Shown here piece by piece: positions 42,047 through 50,515 of a DNA stretch of 64,000 nucleotides. Position numbers and translations under genes: made by a program. How positions within the stretch are numbered: the stretch's first letter is position 1; each line of letters begins with the position of its first letter. The stretch is from the NCBI RefSeq assembly GCF_026342435.1, contig NZ_JAPEMT010000001.1:2164501-2228500 (forward strand), written 5' to 3'. Under the pieces are notes generated by a model. That model worked only from the letters and a program-made list of their open reading frames with translations. It ran no database searches and was not told the origin of the DNA. Source of the DNA: Streptomyces sp. NBC_00237 (GTDB lineage: Bacteria > Actinomycetota > Actinomycetes > Streptomycetales > Streptomycetaceae).

Positions 42047-43261
42047 GTGAGCGCGGACGACACCGGTGCGGTGCGCACGGTCCTGGTCACGGGTGCCGGA
42101 GGCGCGGGCCGCACCACGGTCGCCGCCGCGACCGCCCTGACGGCCGCCCGCAGGGGCGCGCGCGTCCTGCTCCTGGGCACCGACAGGGACGACACCCTGG
42201 GCGCGGCCCTGGGCACGCCCGCCGGTGCGATACCCGCCGACCCGCACGCACCTCTTGAGGCGGCACCGGGCCTCCTGGTCGCACGCGTCGACGCCGCCGA
42301 CGACTTCCGCCGCGAACTCACCGCCCTCCAGGAGCGTGCCGCCACCGCCCTGGACCTCCTCGGGGCCACCCCGCTGGACACCGACGAGCTCACCGAACTG
42401 CCCGGCAGCGAGCCCTTCGCCCTGCTGCGCGCCCTGCGTACCGCGCCCACCGCCTCGTACGACCTGGTCGTCGTCGACATGCCGCCCACGCACAGCACCC
42501 TCGCCGCCCTCGCACTCCCCGGCCAGCTGCGCCGCTACGTGCGGCGGCTGCTGCCGCCCGAGCGGCAGGCGGCCCGCTCCCTGCGCCCGATGCTCGCGCA
42601 GCTCGCCGGGGTCCCGATGCCCGCGCAGTGGCTGTACGAGACCACCGCCCGCTGGGACGCCGAACTCGCCGCCACCCAGGCCGTGCTGGAGAGCCCCGCC
42701 CTGTCGGTGCGCCTGGTCGTGGAGCCGGGTCCTGCGGCCGCCGAGACCCTGCGCACCGCCCGGCTCGGCCTGGCCCTGTACGGGCTCGCGCTGGACGCGG
42801 TCGTCGCCAACAGGGTGCTCCCGACCGCCTCCCCCGACCCCTGGCTGTCCGCCCTGTCCGCACAGCAGCAGGAGCACCTCAAAGAGGTGCACGGGAGCGC
42901 GCACCTCTTTGAGGTGCGCGAACTGCCCCACCTGGGCAGGGCCCCGCAGGGCCCCGACGAGCTGACGCCGCTGTCGTACGAGGTGTCCCCGGCCTCCGCC
43001 GTCGTACGGCACGTCGTGGAGGACCGGCGGGCCGAGGACGGCGTACTGGTGTGGCACCTGCCGCTGCCCGGTGCCACGAAGCAGGAGCTGGGTCTCGTGC
43101 GCCGGGGGGACGAACTGGTGCTCACGGTGGGCCCGTTCCGGCGGCTGCTGCCGCTGCCGTCGGCGCTGCGCCGGTGCACCGTGTCCGGTGCCGGGCTCAC
43201 CGACGGGGTGCTGCGGGTGCGCTTCACCCCGGACCCGGGGCTGTGGCCGCAGGGGCGCTGA
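42047..43261 (+). CDS. ArsA/MinD-like ATPase homologue with degenerate P-loop
   Basis: The 404-residue protein has the start of an ArsA/GET3-type ATPase: VRTVLVTGAGGAGRTTVAAAT. In this family the loop is GKGGVGKTT; here both lysines are missing (Ala and Arg), so nucleotide hydrolysis is doubtful. The switch region reads DLVVVDMPPTHSTLAAL, as in ArsA, where the aspartate is kept, and residues 330-400 form the C-terminal small beta domain typical of ArsA relatives (LPLPGATKQELGLVRRGDEL in part). The GTG follows AAGGGG. It seems co-transcribed with the SRPBCC gene. A 17-base inverted pair of repeats lies inside it at 42874-42917. Confidence 0.8.
   Translation: MSADDTGAVRTVLVTGAGGAGRTTVAAATALTAARRGARVLLLGTDRDDTLGAALGTPAGAIPADPHAPLEAAPGLLVARVDAADDFRRELTALQERAATALDLLGATPLDTDELTELPGSEPFALLRALRTAPTASYDLVVVDMPPTHSTLAALALPGQLRRYVRRLLPPERQAARSLRPMLAQLAGVPMPAQWLYETTARWDAELAATQAVLESPALSVRLVVEPGPAAAETLRTARLGLALYGLALDAVVANRVLPTASPDPWLSALSAQQQEHLKEVHGSAHLFEVRELPHLGRAPQGPDELTPLSYEVSPASAVVRHVVEDRRAEDGVLVWHLPLPGATKQELGLVRRGDELVLTVGPFRRLLPLPSALRRCTVSGAGLTDGVLRVRFTPDPGLWPQGR
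42874..42917. repeat. Inverted pair of 17-base repeats inside a gene
   Basis: GCACCTCAAAGAGGTGC and its exact complement GCACCTCTTTGAGGTGC stand ten bases apart within the ATPase-like gene, where they encode part of EHLKEVHGSAHLFEVRE. Each copy is itself nearly palindromic, and both share ten bases with the palindrome at 29056-29075. The RNA could form a 17-bp hairpin within the message. Confidence 0.8.
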
Positions 43262-43292
43262 GCGCCTGTCGTACGGGTGGTGACGGGCCCCT

Positions 43293-43311
43293 GAACGGCG
43301 TACCGCCGTTC
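43293..43311. terminator. Short hairpin after the ATPase-like gene
   Basis: GAACGGCG-TAC-CGCCGTTC lies about 30 bases after the stop and 57 bases before the next start. It is short but perfectly paired. Confidence 0.45.
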
Positions 43312-43367
43312 GGGTAACGTCGAAGGCGTACGGATCCGTCACCCTCCCCGCGTCGCAGGAGTGCGCC

Positions 43368-43880
43368 ATGAGCGAAGCCACCGACCGCCCCGACGAGCCC
43401 CGTGCGTCCGGCGCGTACGACGCCGACGCCTGGGCGACGGCGTGCGAGGAGGACCTGGCCGCCGAGCAGGCCCGCCGCCGGGATCAGTACGGACCGCAGG
43501 CCGGATCGGCGGCCGAGGAACTGCGCAGGCTGCTGGACGCGGTCACGGAGAAGGTGTCCTCGTTCCAGTCGCCGCTGCTCGGGATGGCGGCCCAGGGCGC
43601 GGCCCAGCAGATCGCCAGCCAGTTCGTTCAGCAGGCGAAGGCAGTCGTCGAGCCGGTCGTCGAGCGGAACCCGCAGGTCTTCGACCATCTGGCCGCTGCG
43701 GGCAACGAACTCCTCGCCGCCTACCGGTCCGTCGTGGCCGGGCACGAACAGCGTTGGACACAAAACGCATCGGACGCCGCCAAGGACCCGAACCCCACGG
43801 GCAATTCCCCCAAGTCATCGGAATCCGGACCCGATGACCCTGATGACCGTTCAAAAGGTGAACACATCGACCTCGATTGA
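43368..43880 (+). CDS. Conserved hypothetical protein upstream of glucokinase
   Basis: A 170-residue cytoplasmic protein with no membrane segment. The middle (about residues 45-125) is helical (EELRRLLDAVTEKV through YRSVVAGHEQRW), and the last 40 residues are acidic, Asn/Pro/Ser-rich and probably disordered. It corresponds by position and sequence to the small gene immediately before glkA in Streptomyces coelicolor (SCO2127), which has been linked genetically to glucose sensitivity and carbon catabolite repression; that comes from memory of the literature. The stop is 77 bases before glkA, so co-transcription is likely. Confidence 0.85.
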   Translation: MSEATDRPDEPRASGAYDADAWATACEEDLAAEQARRRDQYGPQAGSAAEELRRLLDAVTEKVSSFQSPLLGMAAQGAAQQIASQFVQQAKAVVEPVVERNPQVFDHLAAAGNELLAAYRSVVAGHEQRWTQNASDAAKDPNPTGNSPKSSESGPDDPDDRSKGEHIDLD

Positions 43881-43957
43881 GACCCCTCCTCGGGTACGGT
43901 GACTGAAGGGGCCTGTCTCCGGCTCCGAGCAGGGTTCGACCTGAAACTGAGGGACAC

Positions 43958-44899
43958 ATGGGACTCACCATCGGCGTCGACATCGGCGGCACGAAGATCG
44001 CGGCCGGAGTGGTCGACGAAGAGGGAAAGATCCTCGAAACGTACAAGGTGAAGACACCGCAGACCCCCGAGGACATGGTCGACGCGATCTCCGCGGCGGT
44101 CTCCGAGGTCAGCACGGGCCACAAGGTCGAGGCGGTCGGCATCGGCGCCGCCGGTTACGTGGACGACAAGCGCGCCACCGTGCTCTTCGCCCCGAACATC
44201 GCCTGGCGCCACGAGCCGCTCAAGGACAAGGTCGAGCAGCGCGTGAGCCTGCCGGTCGTCGTCGAGAACGACGCCAACGCGGCCGCCTGGGGCGAGTACA
44301 AGTTCGGCGCGGGCAAGGGCCACGAGGACGTCGTCTGCATCACGCTGGGCACCGGCCTCGGCGGCGGCATCATCATCGGCAACAAGCTGCGCCGAGGACG
44401 CTTCGGCGTGGCCGCCGAGTTCGGCCACATCCGGGTCGTCCCGGACGGCCTGCTGTGCGGCTGCGGCAGCCAGGGCTGCTGGGAGCAGTACGCCTCCGGG
44501 CGCGCGCTCGTCCGCTACGCCCGCCAGCGCGCCAACGCGACCCCCGAGAACGCCGAGATCCTCCTCGCCCTCGGCGACGGCACCGTCGACGGCATCGAGG
44601 GCAAGCACGTCAGCGCCGCCGCCCGGCAGGGCGACCCGGTCGCGGTCGACTCCTTCCGCGAGCTGGCCCGCTGGGCCGGTGCGGGCCTGGCCGACCTCGC
44701 CTCGCTCTTCGACCCGTCCGCCTTCATCGTCGGCGGCGGCGTCTCCGACGAGGGCGAACTCGTCCTCGACCCGATCCGCAAGTCCTTCCGGCGCTGGCTG
44801 ATCGGCGGCCAGTGGCGGCCGCACGCCCAGGTGCTCGCGGCCCAGCTCGGCAACAAGGCCGGTCTGGTCGGCGCGGCGGACCTGGCCCGCCAGGGCTGA
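43958..44899 (+). CDS. glkA: Glucokinase, ROK family
   Basis: GlkA phosphorylates glucose with ATP and in Streptomyces is also needed for glucose repression. The 313-residue protein has the N-terminal ATP motif VDIGGTKIAAGVVD, catalytic aspartate in VVENDANAAAWGE, the GTGLGGGIIIG loop, and the ROK zinc motif GLLCGCGSQGCWEQYASG with its preceding His in EFGHIRVV. GAGGGAC precedes the ATG. No helix-turn-helix is fused, so it is an enzyme, not a NagC-type repressor. A clean terminator follows 24 bases after the stop. Confidence 0.97.
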   Translation: MGLTIGVDIGGTKIAAGVVDEEGKILETYKVKTPQTPEDMVDAISAAVSEVSTGHKVEAVGIGAAGYVDDKRATVLFAPNIAWRHEPLKDKVEQRVSLPVVVENDANAAAWGEYKFGAGKGHEDVVCITLGTGLGGGIIIGNKLRRGRFGVAAEFGHIRVVPDGLLCGCGSQGCWEQYASGRALVRYARQRANATPENAEILLALGDGTVDGIEGKHVSAAARQGDPVAVDSFRELARWAGAGLADLASLFDPSAFIVGGGVSDEGELVLDPIRKSFRRWLIGGQWRPHAQVLAAQLGNKAGLVGAADLARQG

Positions 44900-44922
44900 C
44901 GTTCCTCCTCCGGTTGTCCGTT

Positions 44923-44962
44923 CGGTGCCCGCCGCGCCCTCTTCAGGACGCGGCGGGCACCG
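44923..44962. terminator. Terminator after glkA
   Basis: A perfect 14-bp inverted repeat, CGGTGCCCGCCGCG and its complement, with a 12-base loop. The next gene's -10-like TATGTT begins four bases after it. Confidence 0.8.
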
Positions 44963-44978
44963 GTCTATGTTGGCCCGC

Positions 44979-45764
44979 ATGTCTCAGTTGGCCCGCAGGG
45001 CGACCGACCCCCTGCCCCCGTCCCGTACGGAACACCTGCCCCCGTCCCGTACCGAACCCGACGGCTCGGCCGTCGTCCGCGTCCTCAGCTACAACATCCG
45101 CTCCATGCGCGACGACCGGGACGCGCTCGCCCGCGTGATCCGCGCCTGTGAGCCCGACCTCGTCCTGATCCAGGAGGCGCCGCGCTTCTTCCGCTGGCGC
45201 AAGAAGGCCGCCTGGCTGGCCGCCCACAGCGACCTGGTGGTGCTGAGCGGCGGGGCCACCGCCGCGGGCCCGATGCTCCTGTGCTCGCTGCGCGCGACGG
45301 TCGAACGTACCGAGGACGTCCTGCTCCCGCGCACCCCCGGGCTGCACCAACGGGGCTTCGCGACGGCGGTCGTGCGCATCGGGGGCGCGCGCCTGGGAGT
45401 GCTGAGCTGTCACCTGAGCCTTCAGGGGGACGAGCGCCGCGCGCAGGCGGATCTGCTCCTGGAACAGCTCGCCGGGATGGGCGTCACGCACGCCGTCGCG
45501 GGCGGCGATCTGAACGACCGCCCGGACGGGAAGACCTTCCGCCTGCTGGCGGGGAAGCTCCAGGACTGCTGGGCGGTGGCACCCTGGGGCGGCGAGTACA
45601 CCTCCGAGCCCACGAACCCCCACCAGCGCATCGACGCGATCTTCGCGACGGCGGGTGTGGAGGTGCTGGGGTGCGGCGTGCCGCCGCTGCCGGAGGCGGA
45701 CGTACGGGCGGCGACGGACCACCTGCCGGTCCTGGCGGCGGTACGGATTCCCGCGGACCGCTGA
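44979..45764 (+). CDS. Endonuclease/exonuclease/phosphatase family protein
   Basis: This 261-residue protein has the EEP (DNase I-like) fold. Family motifs are LSYNIRSMRDD near residue 30, IQEAPRFFRW with the metal-binding glutamate, SCHLSLQGDERRAQ, GGDLNDRPDGKTF, and the final ATDHLPVLA. It may act on nucleic acid or on a phospholipid headgroup; sequence does not decide. TATGTT at 44966-44971 stands seven bases before the ATG, so the transcript may be leaderless. Near the start the seven-residue unit LPPSRTE occurs twice in tandem, from a 24-base direct repeat. No signal peptide is seen. Confidence 0.88.
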   Translation: MSQLARRATDPLPPSRTEHLPPSRTEPDGSAVVRVLSYNIRSMRDDRDALARVIRACEPDLVLIQEAPRFFRWRKKAAWLAAHSDLVVLSGGATAAGPMLLCSLRATVERTEDVLLPRTPGLHQRGFATAVVRIGGARLGVLSCHLSLQGDERRAQADLLLEQLAGMGVTHAVAGGDLNDRPDGKTFRLLAGKLQDCWAVAPWGGEYTSEPTNPHQRIDAIFATAGVEVLGCGVPPLPEADVRAATDHLPVLAAVRIPADR

Positions 45765-45848
45765 GCCTTGTCGGCGGCGGCCCCACCTGGTCAGCCGGGT
45801 CCGGCCATGGCCGGGGGCGGCGCCGGGCCGCCCTCCGGCCCACCCCGG

Positions 45849-46472
45849 TCAGACCACCGCGCCCCGGCCCGGATCCTCGTCGTCCTCCTCCGAGCCCCGC
45901 GCCATCCGCCCCACCAGCGTCGCGAACCCGCCGAGGAAGCCTCCGATGCCCAGGACCTGGATCCACCAGGTCATGTCCCAGCCGAGTACGACCGCCACCA
46001 GCATCAGCAGCGGCCCTCCGACCACCGCCAGCCAGGCGAACTTGGACGTGACGTCGGCCTCCGGAAGCTCCGGGTCCGGCGGCACGAAGTGCCCCTCGTC
46101 CGAGTCGTCCAGGTCGTCGTCCTTGGCCTCGGCAGGAGCGAAGTCCCGGGGCCCGGACATGCCGACGCCCGGGGCGAAGGTGACCGAGCTGCCCAGCGGC
46201 CGGTCCTCCCCGGAACCGGAGCCCGGACCGGATCCGGACCCTGAGGCCCGGTCCCCGTTGACCCCCTCCTCCAGCCGCGCCAGATCGTCCACCGACTTGA
46301 ACGGCTTCGCCCCCGGCGGGTCCGGCGGCTCGTCCCCGTACCCGGCCACGATCGCCTCCCAGACGGCCGTCTCGTCCAGCGGAGTGGCGGCGTCGTCCTT
46401 CAGGCCCTCCGTGACGGCCTCGGGCTCCCGCTCCTCCTCGCGGTCCGCGCGTTCCGCGTTGTGTTCAGCCAC
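45849..46472 (-). CDS. Acidic protein with two C-terminal membrane helices
   Basis: The 207-residue product has a long charged, disordered N-terminal part (Glu/Asp-rich, with a Gly-Ser repeat near residues 75-90) and a C-terminal hairpin of two membrane helices (about 150-170 and 172-192, FAWLAVVGGPLLMLVAVVLG and MTWWIQVLGIGGFLGGFATL). The tail is acidic. I know no function. The GTG start follows GGGGAG by eight bases and overlaps the end of the hydrolase gene by eight bases, so the two are co-translated; the protein may tether or assist that enzyme. Confidence 0.78.
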   Translation of the reverse strand: MAEHNAERADREEEREPEAVTEGLKDDAATPLDETAVWEAIVAGYGDEPPDPPGAKPFKSVDDLARLEEGVNGDRASGSGSGPGSGSGEDRPLGSSVTFAPGVGMSGPRDFAPAEAKDDDLDDSDEGHFVPPDPELPEADVTSKFAWLAVVGGPLLMLVAVVLGWDMTWWIQVLGIGGFLGGFATLVGRMARGSEEDDEDPGRGAVV

Positions 46473-47244
46473 CGGCAGTGCTCCCCTTCTTCCCGACGCT
46501 CGGAGCGAGGCGGCCGATGAACGCGTAACTCTCGTCGAAGATCCGCTCCGCGTCATGGTCCAACGTCGCCACGTGGTAGCTCTGTTCCAGCAGGATCTCG
46601 GTGACGTCGTGGGACGACACCCGGCTGAGGATGCGGGCGGAGTCGGCGGGCGGCACCACGTGGTCCTGCGGGCTGTGCAGCAGCAGCAGCGGCTGCGTGA
46701 CCTGGGGCAGCTCGCCGTCGACGAGCCGGAAGAAGTTCCGCAGGGAGTGCGCGGCGTGCAGCGGCACCTTGGTGTAGCCCACCTCGTGCGAGCCCTCCAG
46801 CGCGATGTCGTCGTACACGCCCTTCGTCGTGGGCACGAAGTGGCGCAGCACCGGGAGGGCGTGCGCGGCCAGGCCGTGCACCTTGTTGCCCGGGTTGACC
46901 AGGACGATGCCGCTGATCGCGTCGCCGTGCTTGGCGGCCAGCCGCAGGGTGAGCGCGCCGCCCATGGACAGGCCGAAGACGAAGACCTGGGAGCAGCGCT
47001 CCAGCAGGGCGTTCAGCTCGCGGTCCACCTCGGCGTACCAGTCCTGCCAGCCGGTGACCTGCATGTCCTCCCAGCGGGTGCCGTGGCCGGGAAGCAGCGG
47101 CAGCGACACCGTCAGCCCCCGCTCGGCCAGATGGTCGGCCCAGGGGCGCAGTGACTGGGGCGAACCGGTGAAGCCGTGGCAGAGAAGGACGCCCACCTCT
47201 CCGCCCTCGTGGCGGAACGGCTCGGCTCCAGGGAGGACCGGCAC
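46465..47244 (-). CDS. Alpha/beta-hydrolase, monoacylglycerol lipase/esterase type
   Basis: A 259-residue cytoplasmic alpha/beta-hydrolase. The nucleophile serine is in FVFGLSMGGALTLR, the acid in LLLHSPQDHVVPP and the histidine in EQSYHVATLDHDAE. The oxyanion region is LLCHGFTGSPQSLRPWADHL. It looks like the Est30/carboxylesterase and monoglyceride lipase group, so short acyl esters or monoacylglycerols are likely substrates. The open frame extends far upstream; I chose the GTG (VPVLPGAEPF) because AGGAG is seven bases before it. It is divergent from the acyltransferase plsC, a suggestive lipid pairing. Confidence 0.9.
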   Translation of the reverse strand: MPVLPGAEPFRHEGGEVGVLLCHGFTGSPQSLRPWADHLAERGLTVSLPLLPGHGTRWEDMQVTGWQDWYAEVDRELNALLERCSQVFVFGLSMGGALTLRLAAKHGDAISGIVLVNPGNKVHGLAAHALPVLRHFVPTTKGVYDDIALEGSHEVGYTKVPLHAAHSLRNFFRLVDGELPQVTQPLLLLHSPQDHVVPPADSARILSRVSSHDVTEILLEQSYHVATLDHDAERIFDESYAFIGRLAPSVGKKGSTAGG

Positions 47245-47523
47245 CGGGGTCTCCTGTTCGTGAGGAAGGACGGGACGGCAAAAGGGCCCGTACCCGCGAC
47301 GCGGGGGCAGTGCCCGCAGGAGGGGCACCCCACCACGGGTACTGAGGGTGACTTCACCGTACGCGACCGGACTGACACCGACCAGATCCGTCGGCCCTCC
47401 GACCGGGCGACGGCAGCGGCCGTACGGAGCCCCCGGGGGCCGTACGGACCACCCGCACGTGTGGGCGAGAGTGCAGGCCGCACGCGGGTTATGGTCTTTT
47501 CGACAGACAAGGGAAGGCACACG

Positions 47524-48324
47524 TTGATCTACGGCGCAATGAAGTTCTCCATCGGAGGGTCCCTGAAGGTTGCCTTCAGGCCCTGGGTGGAGGGCCTCGA
47601 AAACATTCCCGCGAACGGGCCGGCGATCCTCGCGAGCAACCACCTGTCGTTCTCCGACTCCTTCTTCCTGCCCGCCGTGCTGGACCGCAAGGTCACCTTC
47701 ATCGCCAAGGCGGAGTACTTCACCACCCCCGGTGTGAAGGGCAAGCTCACCGCCGCCTTCTTCAAGGGCGTCGGACAGCTTCCGGTGGACCGTTCCGGTG
47801 CGCGCGGCGCGGGCGACGCGGCGATCAAGGCGGGCATCGAGGTCATCGACAACGGCGGCCTGTTCGGCATCTACCCGGAGGGCACCCGCTCTCCTGACGG
47901 ACGCCTGTACCGGGGCAAGCCCGGCGGCCTCGCGCGCGTGGCGCTCGCGACCGGCGCCCCGGTGATCCCCGTCGCGATGATCGACACGGAGAAGATCCAG
48001 CCGCCCGGCAAGGTGGTGCCCAAGCTGATGCGTCCGGGCATCCGGATCGGCAAGCCGCTCGACTTCAGCCGCTACCACGGCATGGAAGGCGACCGCTTCA
48101 TCCTGCGCTCGGTGACCGACGAGGTCATGTACGAGATCATGAAGCTGTCCGGTCAGGAGTACGTCGACATCTACGCGACGGCGGCCAAGCGGCAGATCGC
48201 GGACGCGGAGAAGGCCGCCAAGGCCGAGAAGGCGGAGCTGGAGAAGGCCGAGAAGGCCGCCCAGGCGGAGCTGGAGAAGGCGGCGAAGGCCGAGAAGATT
48301 GCGAAGGAGGAACGTTCCGCGTAA
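47524..48324 (+). CDS. plsC: 1-acyl-sn-glycerol-3-phosphate acyltransferase family protein
   Basis: This 266-residue peripheral membrane enzyme should make phosphatidic acid by acylating lysophosphatidic acid. The catalytic HX4D box is in ASNHLSFSDSFFLP, and the second motif is FGIYPEGTRSPDGRLYRGK. I chose a TTG start (LIYGAMKFSIGG) because GGAAGG lies seven bases before it; an in-frame ATG 15 bases later has no site. The last 45 residues are an unusual Lys/Ala/Glu run with repeated EKAAKAEKAELEKAE-like units, probably one long charged helix. TATGGT at 47490-47495 could be the -10. Confidence 0.9.
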   Translation: MIYGAMKFSIGGSLKVAFRPWVEGLENIPANGPAILASNHLSFSDSFFLPAVLDRKVTFIAKAEYFTTPGVKGKLTAAFFKGVGQLPVDRSGARGAGDAAIKAGIEVIDNGGLFGIYPEGTRSPDGRLYRGKPGGLARVALATGAPVIPVAMIDTEKIQPPGKVVPKLMRPGIRIGKPLDFSRYHGMEGDRFILRSVTDEVMYEIMKLSGQEYVDIYATAAKRQIADAEKAAKAEKAELEKAEKAAQAELEKAAKAEKIAKEERSA

Positions 48325-48426
48325 GCAAGGAACGTTCCGGGGGCCGACGGCGTCGTCCAGCTGAGGTCGTCGCAGGGAGTGGACGCGTCGGCCCTCGCAG
48401 AGGTCTTCCGTCCAGGGGTGGGGAAA

Positions 48427-49677
48427 ATGGCCAAGGCCCAGCGCTCGCGGGTCGTACGGATGTCGGTCGAGCAGCCGCTGTGGCGCGCGCTCACCGGCTA
48501 CCGCGTCCTGACGATGCTCTACGCGGTACTGCTGTTCGTGTTCACGCGCGAGGAGTTCGAGCGGCAGTGGGTGGCGATCGCCTTCCTGTCGGTGATGGCG
48601 GTGTGGACGCTCGTCACGCTCCCCAAGGTGGCGAACGCGGCCAGCTGCACCAAGCGCTTCCTGGTGGCCGATCTCACCGTCGTCCTCGTCGGCATCCTGC
48701 TCACCCCGCTCGCCAACGTCGAGGCGCAGCTGATCGACGGCCCGACCCTGCCGACGATATGGGCCGCCGGTTCGGTGCTCGCGTACGCCATCAAGGGAGG
48801 CTGGCGCTGGGCCGCCTTCGCCTCGTCCCTGGTGGCGGCGGCCAACCTCGTGGAGCGCGGCACACCCAGCCGGGACACCCTGCACAACGTGCTCCTGGTG
48901 TGGGTCGCCTCCATCGCCATCGGTTACGTCGTCGAGGTGGCCCGCGCCTCGGAGGCGACCCTCGCGCGCGCCCTGGAGATCGAGGCCGCCACCAGGGAGC
49001 GCGAGCGCCTCGCCCGGGACATCCACGACAGCGTCCTCCAGGTGCTCGCCATGGTGCAGCGCCGGGGCAACGCGCTCGGCGGCGAGGCGGCGGAACTGGG
49101 CCGCATGGCGGGCGAGCAGGAGGTCGCCCTGCGCACCCTCGTCTCCAGCGGTCTGGTGCCCACCATGCGGGCGTCCGAAGAAGCGTCGCACGGTGCGGTG
49201 GTGCGCACCGTGGAGGTGGACGACCCCGATGGGGCACGTGCCGTACGCGGTGCACGGGAAGGACACGGGGACAGCGGTCCCGTCGACCTGCGCGCCCTGC
49301 TGGCCCCGCACGCCGGGGCGAAGGTCTCCTTCGCGGAGCCCGGCACTCCGGTGCTGCTGCCCGCGGCCGCCGCACTGGAGCTCGCGGCCGCTGTCAGTGC
49401 CGCCCTGGACAATGTGCGCAGGCACGCGGGTGACGGCGCCCAGGCGTGGATCCTCGTCGAGGACGAGCCGGACGAGGTGATCGTGACGGTGCGGGACGAC
49501 GGTCCCGGCATCCCGGAGGGCAGGCTCGCGCGGGCCGAGGGGGAGGGACGCCTCGGGGTCGCCCTGTCGATCCGCGGCAGGCTGCGGGACCTGGGCGGGA
49601 GCGCCGAGCTGCTCTCCGTACCGGGACAAGGCACGGAAGTAGAACTGAAGGTTCCACGGGGGAAGGCGAAACGATGA
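48427..49677 (+). CDS. Sensor histidine kinase with HisKA_3-like domain (MacS type)
   Basis: A 416-residue membrane kinase. About five hydrophobic segments fill residues 18-185; the phospho-His lies in RERERLARDIHDSVLQVLAM, followed by a helical hairpin and the ATP-binding domain with ALDNVRRHAG, VRDDGPGIPEGR and a modified G box LGVALSIRGRLRDLGGSAEL. An insertion of about 60 residues separates the H box from the ATPase. I chose the ATG at MAKAQRSRVV, preceded by GGGG. The stop overlaps the response regulator start as ATGA. The layout matches the actinobacterial MacS family. Confidence 0.92.
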   Translation: MAKAQRSRVVRMSVEQPLWRALTGYRVLTMLYAVLLFVFTREEFERQWVAIAFLSVMAVWTLVTLPKVANAASCTKRFLVADLTVVLVGILLTPLANVEAQLIDGPTLPTIWAAGSVLAYAIKGGWRWAAFASSLVAAANLVERGTPSRDTLHNVLLVWVASIAIGYVVEVARASEATLARALEIEAATRERERLARDIHDSVLQVLAMVQRRGNALGGEAAELGRMAGEQEVALRTLVSSGLVPTMRASEEASHGAVVRTVEVDDPDGARAVRGAREGHGDSGPVDLRALLAPHAGAKVSFAEPGTPVLLPAAAALELAAAVSAALDNVRRHAGDGAQAWILVEDEPDEVIVTVRDDGPGIPEGRLARAEGEGRLGVALSIRGRLRDLGGSAELLSVPGQGTEVELKVPRGKAKR

Positions 49678-50393
49678 ACGAACAGACCACGCAAGCAGCG
49701 ACAGAAGTGACGGAAGTGGCCGGAGAGCAGAGGAAGTCGGTCCGCGTGATGGTGGTCGACGACCACCCGATGTGGCGCGACGCCGTCGCCCGCGACCTGG
49801 CCGCCGCCGGGTTCGACGTGGTGGCCACCGCGGGGGACGGCCCGCAGGCCGTGCGCCGCGCCCAGGCGGTCTCCCCGCAGGTGCTGGTCCTGGACCTGAA
49901 CCTGCCGGGCATGCCGGGCGTCCAGGTCTGCCGCGAACTCGTCGGCGCCGACCCCGAGCTGCGCGTCCTGGTGCTCTCCGCGAGCGGAGAGCACGCGGAC
50001 GTACTGGAGGCGGTGAAGTCCGGCGCGACCGGATACCTGCTGAAGTCGGCGTCCACGGAGGAGCTCACGGACGCGGTCGCGCGCACCGCCGCCGGCGACC
50101 CGGTGTTCACCCCGGGGCTCGCCGGTCTCGTCCTCGGCGAGTACCGCAGGCTGGCCTCCGACCCGGCGCCCTCGGCACCGGACGAGCCCCGGGCCCCGCA
50201 GCTCACCGACCGCGAGACGGAGGTGCTCAGGCTGGTCGCCAAGGGACTCTCGTACAAGCAGATCGCGGAACGTCTGGTCATCTCGCACCGCACCGTCCAG
50301 AACCACGTCCAGAACACCCTCGGCAAGCTCCAGCTGCACAACCGGGTGGAACTGGTGCGGTACGCCATAGAGCGCGGCCTCGACGGCTCCTGA
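49674..50393 (+). CDS. LuxR/NarL-family response regulator
   Basis: The 239-residue partner of the preceding kinase. A receiver (about 24-140) has the acidic pair in MVVDDHPMWRD, phospho-acceptor in VLVLDLNLPGMPG and Lys in GYLLKSASTEEL. The C-terminal LuxR domain is LTDRETEVLRLVAKGLSYKQ in outline with recognition helix ISHRTVQNHVQNTLGKL. It starts within the kinase stop, so both are made together. A GCCCGCCGGG inverted repeat downstream may be the terminator. Confidence 0.95.
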   Translation: MNEQTTQAATEVTEVAGEQRKSVRVMVVDDHPMWRDAVARDLAAAGFDVVATAGDGPQAVRRAQAVSPQVLVLDLNLPGMPGVQVCRELVGADPELRVLVLSASGEHADVLEAVKSGATGYLLKSASTEELTDAVARTAAGDPVFTPGLAGLVLGEYRRLASDPAPSAPDEPRAPQLTDRETEVLRLVAKGLSYKQIAERLVISHRTVQNHVQNTLGKLQLHNRVELVRYAIERGLDGS

Positions 50394-50405
50394 GGCGCTG
50401 TCCGC

Positions 50406-50465
50406 GCCCGCCGGGAGGGCATCGCCCGGGTCCGCCGGGAGGCACCCTCGACGCCCCCGGCGGGC
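50406..50465. terminator. Inverted repeat after the response regulator gene
   Basis: GCCCGCCGGG (50406-50415) pairs with CCCGGCGGGC (50456-50465) across a 40-base GC-rich interval that can itself fold. It lies 12 bases after the stop. Confidence 0.5.
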
Positions 50466-50476
50466 CGCTCTAGCGT
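50448..50476 (+). promoter_or_regulatory. Candidate pfkA promoter
   Basis: TCGACG, 17 bases, then TAGCGT fits loosely to a vegetative promoter and ends 39 bases before the pfkA ATG. It overlaps the terminator arm of the preceding operon. Confidence 0.35.
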
Positions 50477-50515
50477 GGTGTGTTCCAGTGCCCGGCAGCG
50501 GCGAAGGGACACGTC

